Below are positions 1 to 12,553 of a stretch of DNA of 64,000 nucleotides, in pieces. The stretch comes from Cricetomys ansorgei (lineage: Eukaryota; Chordata; Mammalia; Rodentia; Nesomyidae), in contig JAMJFZ010000770.1 in assembly GCA_026225945.1 (NCBI GenBank), positions 2,644,501 to 2,708,500 on the forward strand, in the 5' to 3' direction. A model generated the notes under the pieces. It worked only from the letters and a program-made list of their open reading frames with translations. It was not told the origin of the DNA and searched no databases. How positions within the stretch are numbered: position 1 is the first letter of the stretch; each line of letters opens with the position of its first letter. A program made the position numbers and the translations under genes.

Positions 1-560
1 TGATTCCTCCATAGGGCTTGGGTCACTTCTCTGGCTCTGCCCTCTGCAGCACACACAGCTTGTCCTCCAAACTTTGGTTGATCCCACTCCACTACTGTTG
101 CTGTTCTTGTTGGTTATCCCATGTACTGGAATCTTCAGAATGCTGGGGTCCTTTGCTTCAACTATACTGCACTTTCACCAATAGCTTCTCCTAGCCTTAC
201 TCCATGGTGCCAAGCCTTAACTTCCCTGCAGGACCCCTTTTACCTTGGCCTTACTACCAAGGCTGGACTTTTACCTATGCCTGCCCTGGCCTCTCACAGT
301 GTCAAGTCTCAGTTGCTCTCCATGATCCCTTCATGACTTAAAAACCAGCACCACCTGGGTGATTCTCACAGTACCAATTTAGGCTGCCTGCACAAGATAC
401 AACCTCAGGCACTTCTGGAAGACAGCTCCTGTGTGCTGACCCTGAGGAAAGTTTCCAGATATCAAGATAGAGTCTGGTTTGCAGAAAATAACAACTGGTA
501 ATTTTGTCTTCAGGAAGAGTTCCCTTGTTGGATGGAGTTCTCATCACCACAGAAGATGTG
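1..560 (-). repeat. Dispersed rodent repeat, copy A (outer arm)
   Basis: Read on the minus strand this segment matches about 7985-8600 on the plus strand in long stretches, for example the blocks around 'gaagttaaggcttggcacca' and 'ctattggtgaaagtgcag'. The similarity is diverged and shows no long conserved frame. The family name was not determined; an LTR-type repeat is my guess. It forms the outer left arm of a mirror arrangement with the copy near 8 kb. Confidence 0.6.
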
Positions 561-639
561 TCTTGTCAGGACCATCTCACCTCAAAGATATCTGGATAGT
601 TTTGCAGGGGAAAAAATGATGAAATAGACTCTGAGATGT

Positions 640-1045
640 CTGGATATTCTTTGTATATCTTCCTTGTCTCCACATTGGATGTGCTGGCATAATGCCCTGC
701 CACATGTTGGATATCATTTATAGACGTACACCTACTATGTCACTCAGTTCAGATGACAAGGAGGCATAATCATAGATGCAAACTCTTCTAGACCTCAGCA
801 GAGGGAACCACTGTCATGGTCAGTTCCATATTGGACAGTGGAATCCTGAGTGTTGCAGCTCTGGTGTTTTTATTGATATAGAACCCCTCATGTGTTGCTG
901 ATAGCACATGCAGATCATGAGCAATCAAACATTCCCCCACACCTACAGACAATACAATTTGCCAAGACCTAACCAGCCCCTCACCCAACAGTGCACAAAA
1001 CAATTATTTTATGCATAACTAAAATAAACTCCCACAACATTTACC
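640..1045 (+). repeat. Dispersed repeat, inner left copy
   Basis: It matches 6905-7300 in inverted orientation. Shared blocks are 'agacctcagcagagg', the 'gacagtggaa' segment and the 'agatcatgagcaatcaa' segment. Its 3' part, from about 930 ('acctacagacaatacaa') to 'ataactaaaataaactc', also matches 8595-8700. It is part of the same repeat family as the outer copies. Confidence 0.55.
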
Positions 1046-2716
1046 AGGCTGTAAAGGGCACAAGCCATCCTTCATTATATACAACTACACAGCATCTATT
1101 TGTCCACAATGACTTTAAGATTATAATGTGTACAGGGTTGGCCTATTGGCAATAACAGTAAACTTGATGGTGGTGAAGCAACTTTTCTCAGTGACAACTA
1201 GATGCTGAAATAGTTCTCCAGCACCATACCTATGAATGCCCCAAACATGGACAATGCACAGCAATATCACAGTGAATGCAGTTATCTGTCCAGTTGTTGA
1301 TCCAGTCATGATCAAGACCAGCATCTTCAGAGAAAGTAACAGACCTAAGAAAAGAGAACATAAACAACATAAAGATAATAGCATGTGTCTAAGAAGGACT
1401 ACTATCCTGAAATATCCTGATGGGCATGTTTTTCCTTCATAGAATGTTATTTAATTCATCACACTGTAAAATAACTTCATCATAGGGATCAGAGTCATGC
1501 CACCCTGGAACTCCCAATTTGTATATTCCCATATATTACCATGTGAAGAAAACAGAAATGGAGGCTTGATCATAAGTCAACTGGAACAGGAGGGTGTGAG
1601 AGGTGCTTCAACATAGACTTTTCCTAAGAAAATGTGACACCTTAAATGCAAAAACTGTATTCATAACGTGACAGTGAGGAGAATATGGACAGAGAGGAAT
1701 TTTTGTCTTTTGGACTCCATGTATCAGAACATGTTAGAAGACCTTGGAAACTCCCAACATGCTCCATATGACTCAGAAATGTAAGACAGCTAATGCTTTC
1801 TTTCTCTAACCACTTTTGTAAATTGGTTGTGGTGAATATCAAAGAACTGTGCCAAGGTCCTAATTTGAGAGAAGTATGGTAAACTTCCTTCACTCAGATG
1901 CAGTTATCTCTGTGTTATTTCTAATATTTTAACCAAGTCAGAATCTTAACAAACTGGATTTCATGAATAAAGTTCCCTTTCCTAGCATCCCATAAAAGTG
2001 GCCTAATGTAATCTGATTACTTGATAAAACAACTAAACAATATGATTTATAATATTCTATGTAAATATAGATAAGATACATGCTTCATAATATAGACAAG
2101 AATACAATGCATATTTCAAAATTAATATGGGTAATTAAAAAACTACAACAACCAGTTGCCTGGTTGAGAATACAAACTATGTGATTGATAAATAATGAAT
2201 CATCTTAACTATGCTTTTGGATACTTGCCTACATAAGAACATGTGGAATTAGTTAATATCAATTTTTCATTCTTTGCATATGTTGAAGAGTTTATGCAAT
2301 GTTTAACATAGTATGGCTTATCAACACTGTTAGTATGATAACTCTAGATAGGGAGATTTTTTTTAATCTTGTGAGGGTACTTTTTAATCATTCAAGCTTC
2401 TGTCTGTCAGCATTGCTTATAAATTGTGTGATTTCAGCAAAAACTTCTTTCCAAGTTACCTCAGAATATATAGAAGAATCATTTTCTGCATGGAAAAGAA
2501 TGTAATGACACAATATTTATACCTCAAGAAACACTAATTTTTAACTACAAAAGCTATAATGAGTCCAGTTTTCTTTTAAATGAAGAAAGGTCATAAAACC
2601 TTTCAAGAAAATTACAGGCAACAACTATACATGAAGATGATGGCAAATATCCTGGAGCTCCCTTAAGAAAACCTACACAGAGATGATAGAACACATGAGT
2701 TGAAATAGAAACAATT
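1046..2716. other. Gene-poor DNA, nothing assigned
   Basis: AT-rich sequence with only short spurious reading frames. The longest is an 87-codon hydrophobic frame on the minus strand (1121-1384) that I do not recognise. I see no exon-like structure or RNA gene. Confidence 0.4.
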
Positions 2717-2911
2717 GGGCTGGTAACATGGCTCAGTGGTTAGAAGAACTTACTGCTCTTCCAGAGGTTCAGAGTTCAATTCCCAGCAACCACATGATGG
2801 CTCAAATCCATCTGTAATGAGATTTAATGCCCTCTTCTGGCATGTAGGTGTATATGCAAATATAACACTAATAAACATAAATTACAAAAAATTTAAAATA
2901 TATTTAAAAAA
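2717..2911 (+). repeat. B2 SINE
   Basis: It starts with the B2 head 'gggctggtaacatggctcag' and continues through the tRNA-derived promoter region ('gttcaattcccagcaacc') and the conserved 'ctcttctggc' segment. It ends in an A-rich tail. Confidence 0.9.
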
Positions 2912-5900
2912 GAAATAGAAACAATTCAGGAAGGAACACCTTTGTGTAGACTACCAAAGCATGAAATATTTCCGCTTAATAAATCTCCAAAACATAAGAG
3001 GAGTAAGAGAACAAATAGTGCTGAGTAAAGCAGAAAAAATGGAAAAAATTCAAGAATGACTGTGCATGCCCGTATAATCCAAATATAAAGGGCCCAAGCC
3101 ATGTAACTAAAAGTGGCAGAATAAAAGAATATATACACAAAACAAAACAAAACAAAAACACCCAATTAGATTGTTTGAATGTATACACAGACCAAAAAGA
3201 AATCTCAACAGATAAGTACACTTTAATATCAATAAACATGCTGTGCACTAAAAACTTTATGAGTTGCTTCCTTGTAATAGCACTCCCTTTATCAATTTAT
3301 GACACAAAAACAGGCAGAAAAAAAAGAGATAGCATAAATGAAATGTACTAAGAAGTCAAAGTACTCAATCCAGAAAACTTCAACTACAGGTTGTTCACCC
3401 CAACAGTATGACATTTAAATGGTGCTTGTAAAAACAGGATATTCTGTGTGGTAATGCCTGCTCTGATTATGACTTTGTTACTGAAATGTACATTTTTCAC
3501 TGTATATTGTAAGAGTATGATTATAAAATCAATTTATGGGAACAATTGAATTAAACACCCATACTCCTTCTTTGAAGATAAACTAGTAGATAGCCTGTTT
3601 AAAACCATTTAATGGAGAAATTATTTTTTATTACAAAATTAGATCTCTGGCCATTGCCAAAACATAGGAGACAGAACAGTATGGTAATAATATGAGGAGT
3701 TCTCTTTCAAAACCAAGTGTACAGCAGTATGAAGAATAATCCTTAGAAATAAGTAATCTTTCATGTCTATCTGGCCTCATATTTTATAAATAGAAGGAAT
3801 TTGAAATAATCTGATGTGCATGATCTAAGGAAAACCATGATTCAGCATATGATAAGGAATATTGAAGTCATCTCACTCTTACTACAGCAGCTATATCCAA
3901 TTGAGAGTAAGCAACTTGGAGAGAGTGGCCATGTTCCAAAGATGACACATACCTGACAATTGCTGTCATACTCAAAAGAATTCATTGTACAAACTCAGCA
4001 GAAATTAAAAATTAAAGAATAAACAGCAAAAAACAATAGGAAATAATGAATTCTGTTTAAGATATTTCTAAGTTGGGAATGGTGAAGAAGCCCTAAAAAA
4101 CAAGATAGGAGATGTTTCACTGTTGAAGCACCTATTGCTTGAACATTGTGGCTGACATACAGAAAGAATAGAGCTTGAACATTTCCTGCTACAGCATGGT
4201 GATCTCCAGGATTTGCTCTGTCTGCAGATATTAGGAAATGAGAGTTTTAACAAAAAGACAGTCAGTGTCAAGACAAATAACTAGCATAGGAAAATAGTAG
4301 AAATGATAAAAGTATAAGTCTTACTTTACATTAGTCTAAGAACTGCATGAGAGCCATCTCATCTTTTGGTTGTAGTTACTATACATTAGAGTATCATTCA
4401 GTATTCTTTCTTGATTACACTACTAGGGAACAAAGAAAAGATGGTAAAAGTTGCCTACATAATTGTTCTTAATAAGTTATACTGCATTTTCCACAATTCA
4501 CTTTTGTCCAGTGTACTCACATGTCTTCATCTAACCATGATTAAGCAGCTAATATTTTAGTAATGATCAAGGGCAAACTCAAGAAATTACATATTCCCAT
4601 ACTCAACCAATTTCTATATAACACATCTCTCCATTTAATATTCCATGACTACACTGACACTTCTCTTTTCTAAATTTTGTTCATTTTCCTGTCTTTATGT
4701 TTCTGTTTTAGGTAAACACCCACATTACAGGCTATGTACCTGTGATACACACACTTATACAAGTATGTATCCCTAGGTAACTTGAAACTCACAATGTCCA
4801 AGCCTGTGTGAGCCTCCTGAGTACTGGGATTATGGGTGACTATTCATATTTGTTCTGTTATGGTAGTAAAATACATTACTATTTAAGCAATTTAAGGAAG
4901 AGTTTCTTTTATCTCAAGTTATCAGAAGTACAAATTCTACAATATGAGGGGAAATATGACTATGGAAAAAGAAAGCTGGCTAATATGATTTCCATCTACA
5001 TAGAGCAATCAGGAAAGGAGATCCAGAACTGGGTGAGTGAGTAAAAAGGCAAATTCTATCAATAATGACATTCTTTCTCCAGTAAGGCTGTGTTCTCCTA
5101 TTGATTCCATAAACTCTCTTATTTAACAGCATTAGTTGTAGAAGTGTTTAAATTGTATTGGCCTACAGAGACATTTCTCATATGAAACAATACAAAATAT
5201 AAGCTATGTATACATTGACCTATTGTTTTTCAAAGATGACAGTCAAAACTTACAATGAATAGATTCATGGATTTTTTCCTGATTCATTAACAAATGTATT
5301 TGCATTGCACCCAAGTGATAGGACTGTCATGAACTATGACATCTAGATCAGGTTTTACACAAATATAGACATACAGAATCTATGTACTCATCAATAATGA
5401 GAGGAAATATCAAAATTTTCTAAACTTGGAAACAATATCTTTGGTGATTGAGCAAGTCAGGAACTGACTGAAGCTGAAGAAAAGATCTAAAAGAAACTGC
5501 TTTCAAGAGACTGCATATGTTAGACTCCCTCTACATCACCTTGTAAATCTCCAGCTACACAAGGACAGCTGGAATTACAGTGGTGGCTAAAATGGCTGGG
5601 ATGATATTCCCTGGAATAATCCTTCTCTTCTAAATTGGAAGTTGTTAGCAAAGACTATTGTTAGAAGAAAGTCTCAGCAGAAGGCAAATACTTGTGCAAC
5701 ATGGTTTGTACAAGGGGCATATTTTTCCATAGACTGCCCCTGGGTTTTTGGCTTTCAGAGGATATTCCATTGTTTTCTATCCAGAAGTTTGATGCAACCA
5801 CAGTTGAATCCACATGGAAGAATCTTTCATCTTCCAATTTTGAATGGAAGAATGGAGGATGAAATGTTACTGAAAACATCTCTTCAAAAATATATACTAT

Positions 5901-6904
5901 GTGCAATTATCCCCAGTGAGTCCATAAAATAGGTAGTATATCTAACATGGGCATTCAAACTCTTAAAAAGTCTGAGGCTGAGCTTCTGTGTCTACCCTCA
6001 TATTCAGGCCATGTACCCCATCTAGTAGGTTTTTGATGTTCATGTAGTACAACTTGACCATAAAAAGCTTCACTTAAACAAGATGTAAAGTGTCAAATCA
6101 CTACAGGCCTCAGAGTTTTGAGTTGACACCTGCTTTTCAAGTTCTAAGAAACTAAAACATCAGGCTTTATCACAAGTGGTACACCCCTGACTATGAATGT
6201 TGCAATGGTATACACACTAAGGCAGAAAAAAATTTTAGGGTAAGCCTAGAGACAGATGAAGAGGGGTATTCATATTAATGTTGAGAAAAGTAAACATCTG
6301 GTTTTGTTTATGAAGAATACAACACTCCACAGTGGCATATTTGCTTCACAATATCAGCTACCATTTACTCTGGATATTTTATGGCTTTCAAAAGTTATGA
6401 TCATATATAGCACCATTCTCCTAACATGGCCTTTATGTGCAACTTGATGTGTTGGGTGGAAGACAAATCTGTGTGTTCCAATCTCTGAGAATGAGTGGAA
6501 GAAAGATGTCAGTGAGCCAATCGATGAGGAATTCCTCAGGCTGGGCTTATCCATATGCTCCAAGACTACTGATGTAACCAAGAACATGGATGTGGCAAGG
6601 GTTCTTGAAGATCAGTTAAAATCAGCATTCTGGTTGTTGAGGAAGAAACAATTCCTGGTTTAGTCCTGGGAATCCAAGAATTGGCAAGTGGGCAACATTA
6701 TTATTATTTTACTGTAAAACCTGCTGTCAATATTATTCTGCCTAGCTGTGTCAAAAATGTGAGGGTGTTGAAAAGAGAGAATAGTCTGGTATGTGTCTGG
6801 TCATGCTTTGTGAAAGCAGCTCAACCAACTTTGCTGTGAGAGTCATAATTCAGTGTGTGACTTATGTGATAAATTTTCCAGATTAGCTGAGGCATTGGCC
6901 ACCT
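2912..6904. other. Gene-poor AT-rich DNA
   Basis: No exon, RNA gene or intact mobile element was recognised. Reading frames here are at most about 96 codons, overlap each other on both strands, and show no recognisable domain. A short AAAAC-repeat run lies at about 3137-3160. Confidence 0.4.
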
Positions 6905-7300
6905 TTCACCACATGCACCTGTTGTAGAAGTTTATATTTAGTTACTGATGGGTGGGGGTCTGCCTAGGTCTTGGTGTTTTGTATTGTTTGCAGGTGTTAG
7001 GTTTATGTGGGAAATGCTTGATTGCTCATGATCTCATGTGATATCAATAGAACACCCGAGGGTTTCTGTATCAATAAAAAAATACCTGAGCTCATATGTT
7101 TGGGTTTCCACTGTCCAGTATGGAGGTGGCAAGGATGGTGACCTCTGCTGAGGTCTGGAAGGGTTTCCATATATTAAAATTATCTCCAGGTCTTCCTTAG
7201 TTAGGTGCCATGGTAGGTGAACAACTACAAATGGCTACCAACCTAGTAGGCAGAAAGTAAAGAAGTGCAGAGATCACACTAGCTGCATCAAATGTGGAGA
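6905..7300 (-). repeat. Dispersed repeat, inner right copy
   Basis: It is the inverted counterpart of 640-1045; the reverse complement shows the same block order. Together with the outer copies at 1-560 and 7985-8700 it makes a mirror-symmetric arrangement. Confidence 0.55.
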
Positions 7301-7402
7301 CAAAGAAGAAGAGAAAGAAACTCCAGAACTCACAGAGTCCAGTAATGTATACTCAGTGTAGTTCCCAGAGGAAAGAGATTAAAGTATAAATAAAAGGTAT
7401 AA

Positions 7403-7403
7403 A

Positions 7404-7490
<87 letters not shown>

Positions 7491-7491
7491 A
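7403..7491. repeat. (GTAA)n then (AAAT)n microsatellite
   Basis: About nine tandem copies of a GTAA-type tetranucleotide pass directly into about thirteen AAAT copies. This is a compound microsatellite. Confidence 0.95.
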
Positions 7492-7984
7492 CTCTCTCTG
7501 AAAGAGAGTGTTGTAAATGAGGAAGAAGCTCCTAGGTTAAAGTCATGTTTCAGACAAATGCTTTGGATCAGTTTTCATGGTGAAAAGAGTTCAGCTGTTT
7601 GCAGAGAAAAAGCAAGTTTTTTCCTGCTGTTTGTTCCTGATCATAGAGCCAGTGCTCCCTCCAGTTGCTGGTAGCAGCCAGGGCATGCGAAACAGAAACC
7701 AGAGTGTACTGTTCTATAAACTGAGTTTGTTGGTGACTTTTGTGTGTGTGAAGCCCAAGTGGATCTTGTGTTGGAGATCTATGAAGAAGGGTGCATGTTT
7801 ACCCATAGTCGTGGTGAAAAAGAATGCCAAACTGCCAGTATGTTTCAACTGGAAATTCTTCCCACTGGCCCAGAACAAACTAACTACTGTTGTGGAAGCA
7901 ACACTTTGGAGCCAGAAAGCTACTTAGATAAACTGACAATTTTTTTTCTGCAAATCTGACTAAGAGAAAGAGAAGGGGTCCAGA

Positions 7985-8700
7985 TACTGGATTGTCTGGT
8001 ATTAGAATTCCACCCATGAGGGGACCCTTACTTCAGACAAAGTGACCAGTTATTTTTTCCAGCAAAGTAGATTCTATCTTAAAACCTGGAAAGTGTTTCC
8101 TAAGACTCAGCACAGAGAAACTGTCTTCTAGAATTGGATGAGGTTGTATCTTGTGCTGGCAGCTGAACTTGGTACTGTAAGAGTTACTCAGGTGGCACTG
8201 GTTTTGAAGGCATGAAGGGGTCATGTGAGCTACTGAGGCAAGCCTCAGCAGTATGAGAGGCCACGAGAAGCCACTGGTAAAAGTGAAGCCTTAGTGACAG
8301 TTGAAGGCCCAGATTAAAGGGGTCATGTAAAGAAGTTGAGGCTTGGCACCATGAAGAGAGCCCTGGAGAGGCTATTGGTGAAAGTGCAGCCCAGTTGTAA
8401 CAAGGGAGCAGTTTTGGAGATGCCAGTACCATGGGGTGACCACCAAGAACAGCAGCAGCAGTGGACTGAAGCTAGCCAGAACCTACAGGACAAACTGTGT
8501 GTGCAGGAGAGCAGAGCCAGAGAAGTAATCCAAGACTTTTGGAAGAGTCCAGAAAATTATGAGAGAATTACAGATAACATCCCTCATGTAAAGCCAACAC
8601 CTGCAGACAATACAAAACTCCAAGACCTAGACAGCCCCTCACCTAACAGTGCATAAAAGAATTATTTTATACATAACTAAATATAAACTTCTACAAGAAA
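7985..8700 (+). repeat. Dispersed rodent repeat, copy B (outer arm)
   Basis: It is the plus-strand counterpart of 1-560 and the longest copy in the window. It includes a 3' segment ('cagacaatacaaaactcc' to 'aaatataaacttctacaag') shared with the inner copies. A 106-codon frame inside it is non-conserved between copies, so I do not call a gene. Confidence 0.6.
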
Positions 8701-9640
8701 TGATTTCATGAATTTTGTAGGCAAAAGGAGGGAACTAGAAAAAATCATCCTGAGTGAGATTACTCAGTCACAGAAAGACAAACATGATATGTACTCAATT
8801 ATATGTGGATATTAACTATTAAGCATAGGACAAAGGTACTAAAATCCACAGGTCTAGAGACAGTATGCAATGAGGGCCCCAGTGGGGACACAGGGTTCTC
8901 CCCGGTAAAGGGAAAATAGAACAGAGGGTGCAGGTGGGCTGGGGGAGGGTAGGAATGGAAACAGAAGAGATCAGATAGGGGAAGAGAGATGAAGGGAGAG
9001 AATATACGGAGAAATGACTGGAATTAGAGGACATTTATGGGGTGATTGGGAGACCTAGTTCAGAGGAAACTCACTGGAATCTATGAGGGAGACCATAGCA
9101 ATAACCTCTAGCAATAGGGCCTAGGGAGTCTAAACAGGCAAGTCTTCCACTGGTAAGACTGGAACACCACCCCAGCCACAAACCCTTCAACCTATAACCT
9201 ATCCTCCATGCAGGATCCATTGGGAAAATGGAAGGGCAGAACCCCATGCCAAAGGAAGGAGCCATGTCTGATACTTCAAGGTGGGCCAAGCACTACAGAA
9301 TGGATAACTCCGAGATGATTTCTAATGGTATTTTGTTCTGCTCATAGATAGGTGCCTAGCCCAATCAGAGAGGTTTCCTCAGGCAGCTGATGGCAGCAGA
9401 TACAGAGGTCTAGGACCAAACATTGTGCATAGATTGGCAAACCCCACAGAAGAGAGAGAGAAGGGATTGTAGAGACCAGAGGGGTCACAGTCCCTAGGAG
9501 AAAAATCCCCAGGAGTCAACTGTTGGCAAAATAGTTCTTGTCCCAGAAAAGAAAGCACTCATGTCAGAAGCTACAACATACCTTTGAACTAGAAGTTCAG
9601 ATTTTCTCCTGACTATGTTTGGCTTCTAATACCCTCATGA
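8700..9640 (+). mobile_element. LINE-1 3'-end-like remnant
   Basis: The block 'aaaatcatcctgagtgagat' followed by 'aaagacaaacatgatatg' and a 'gtggatatta' segment is characteristic of rodent L1 3' regions. The remainder is purine-rich and degenerate. Assignment rests on remembered family sequence, not on an alignment. Confidence 0.5.
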
Positions 9641-10269
9641 CAGCAAGCTAAAAAGAAATAACAGTGTTATGATTCAGGATCCAGATTATTATAGAGAAAT
9701 TGGATTTCATGTCTGAAGTGCAGGAGATCCTTTTGGGCATCTCTTGGTTGCTACCATGTCCTGTGATTAAAGTCACTGAGAAGCTAAAACACCCTAATCC
9801 AGTCATGAAGAGAAATGCCATAGACCTTCAGAACTGAAGGTATCGGTTACTCCTACAGAAAAAGAGTCAAGACCTTCTTAGGTGCTTGGTGAGGGTAGAG
9901 GGAATACAGAATAGGTGGTAGTAGAGGGAAGTAGTTATAAAAACCAGCTAAGGCCATATGACTAGTTATGGAAACAAGGATTATATCCGACATAAGTATG
10001 CCTATTATATTTTGTTATGAATGTGTTTGTACAGATAGTTGTGTTTTCTTCCCTCAATTTCTTTTTCAATTAAGAGAATATTAGTAGTTAACATATTCAA
10101 ATTTGAGATAAAAAAGAATGTCCTTCAAGGGGCATTGCCACCTATTCTAAATTTGTAATTTGTGTGCAGCTGTATGTGGGATAGTTATATCATGTATAAG
10201 CATAATTATGAACAGGTTATTGTTTTCATTTCATTAACCAACATATAAGGAAATATAATTGTCAAGTTG
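9641..10269. other. Unassigned DNA
   Basis: No gene or mobile element was recognised in this stretch. Confidence 0.4.
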
Positions 10270-10715
10270 ATTAGAGGTAGAACTGTGATGGCTGTTCTTC
10301 ATTGCCAATTTGACTACATCTGTAATTAACTAATACCCAAATGACTGGGCACACCTATCAGAGATTACTTTCTTAATGAAATCATCTGAAGTGGGAAAGA
10401 CTGGATTTTACTTCAGGTCTTTTGAAGTGAGATGATACACCTTTAATTTGAGCCACAACTTCTGCTGGCTGCCCATGCAAAGGACATGGAAGAAGAAGAA
10501 ATCTTGTTCTCTTTGCCTGTTTTCTCTCACTCTTTCAGGTAAGGCAATACCTTGCCGGGCATTAGAGTCCAATTCTTTGAGTATTCGGGGTATAAAGAAG
10601 ACAGAAGACCAGTTGAGACATGTGGATTCAACACCAACTAAATTCTTGAACCCTCCATTGGTAGACAGACATTTTTGGCCACATAGGACCACAGTCTGTA
10701 AGCCAGTCTAATAAA

Positions 10716-10716
<1 letters not shown>
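10270..10716 (+). mobile_element. Rodent interspersed repeat, LINE-type 3' end
   Basis: This is a common rodent repeat segment running from 'gatggctgttcttcattgcc' through 'tgactgggcacacct' to 'gtaagccagtctaataaatc', followed directly by (CA)n. I recall it as an L1/Lx-type 3' end. The repeat nature is clear; the class is less certain. Confidence 0.5.

Positions 10717-10766
<50 letters not shown>
10717..10766. repeat. (CA)n microsatellite
   Basis: About 25 uninterrupted CA dinucleotides at the 3' end of the preceding interspersed repeat. Confidence 0.97.
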
Positions 10767-10768
<2 letters not shown>

Positions 10769-10829
10769 GGGAGGGGTGGGGGTTGGAGTCGGGGAATGGG
10801 AGAATGATTCATTCTATTAGTCCCACTTC

Positions 10830-12316
10830 TCCAGAGAACCCTTACTAAAACACGCATTGATCCTTTTCAAGTTGGGTCTTTCACATTCTTTTCACTTTTT
10901 GTGGGGGTGGAGTGGGGAGGATCTTTTCCTTGGACACAAACAGTACAAGCAGTAGGGAGCTTGAGTAACTTGACTGAATAAAACAGTCAACACAATCTTT
11001 TTCTGTATTAGTGTGGTTCCATTAGCATCCAAGACATCTCGTTTATGGCTTTCAGAGTCTCAATTATTGTAAACCTTTTGGGGCCACTTTGATGAGCAAA
11101 ACACTCTATCTTTTGGAAATTTTTGTAGATATCCCGGGCTGATGACTGAGAAAAGCCAGCTTCAATGCCCAAGCATTTCAGAACCAGTAGATTAAAAAAC
11201 AGGTGTATATTCTGAAAGCTTTTACTAATAATTTAAGAAATGCCCCTGGAGACTCTTCTGGGAAGTGAAGAACCTCATTAGTCTTAATCGAATTACTGGA
11301 TTTTTAGCTGCACCCCAAACTAGTCATAACATACAGATTTAAAGTGTTCATGGCCTAGGAAATCTCCTTAGATATTGTGGTAGCAATCAGGGTGCTTGGA
11401 TAAAAAAAATCTGTCCCAAGAACTAGTAGCTTTTCAGCATTCATACCAGTGGCTGAAGCCATAAAAAGTCTTCCCTGCTTCTGGCTCAAAATGTTCCCTT
11501 TCCTATGAATTAAAAATAGTCAGAAGGAGCTGCTGGTAAGAATCCTAGGTGGGATCTTGGGTGCACAGGATGAACCCCAGTAGAGCATTTAGGGCTTGGG
11601 TCTTAACAGAACGGGAGGTGGGAGTGTGTGGGTCTTTCCATTATATAGATCTGAAATAGAGAAAGTAACAAAGATCAGTGAAACTCTTCCTCTAAATCCT
11701 GGGCTCCAGCTCCAGTAGAGGTCAGCTGTACCTGCAAAAGAAACAGAGAGACCAGGACCTGAGTCAGGTCTGGAGTAGAGTGGGATCTTAAGAGGCAAAC
11801 CAGGGACATAAGGAAGTGCAGGAGATGAAGGGAAACTTTTTTTGCAGACAACAGACTAAACCACAGCGAAATGTAGTGTACAAGGATGCCACTAAGAACA
11901 GTGGCAGCATCCAGAGAAACCAGCATATTCCTTCAGAGACCAAGAGACAAGCCGGAGCAAAGGTGCAGTTAGAGTGCCGCCTAGTAGTAGCATTTGGAGA
12001 CTCTGACAGAATTTAAGTCTCTTGAGCAGAGTTTGGAGAGCCCAGTTCCACTTTGAGGGAAGTGCGACCAAGCAGAAACATCAGTTTCAAATTCAAGAAA
12101 TCAAATAACTCCCTGGGCCAAATGTATCCATCATACATTCAACCATTTACACCGTTGGCAGTGCATTCATTAAATGGAATCATAAACCAGATCTCTCATG
12201 ATAGCCAACCCAGAATATCAGGTCCCCCAATTTTGGCATCCAAATTTAGCATAGAAAGAACCGGGGCTGAATTTCCTTCCAGAATTTTTCTCACCAAGCA
12301 AAAAAATATTTTCAGA
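10830..12316. other. Gene-poor DNA
   Basis: No recognised gene. Short overlapping frames at 11.6-11.9 kb show no family match. Confidence 0.4.
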
Positions 12317-12553
12317 GCATAATAGGACTCTAAGATGGGCATATCTTTGTATATTGATAGGAAGGTCCCTTAAATGAAACTTTTTCCTTTAAAGCAGAAT
12401 AAGAGGACCCCCAAATGGGCATATCTCTATTACTCTCAAGGAAGCTCCCCAAATGAGTCTTTTCCTTTTTAGATAGAATCGGAGGATCCCCAAATGGATA
12501 TGTCTGTCCGCACTCTCAAAGAAACTGGATAAATATGCCTTCCCTTTTTTTAA
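12317..12553 (+). repeat. Three-unit ~77-bp tandem repeat
   Basis: Three consecutive diverged units contain the order 'aatgggcatatct', then 'aaggaagctcccc' and a 'cttttcctttttag' block followed by a 'gcagaat'-like junction. Units start near 12317, 12394 and 12473. This is a short minisatellite of unknown origin. Confidence 0.7.

Noticed and set aside
8336..8656. 106-codon frame in the repeat near 8.3 kb
   Set aside because: It lies wholly in a dispersed repeat whose other copy (1-560) does not keep the frame.
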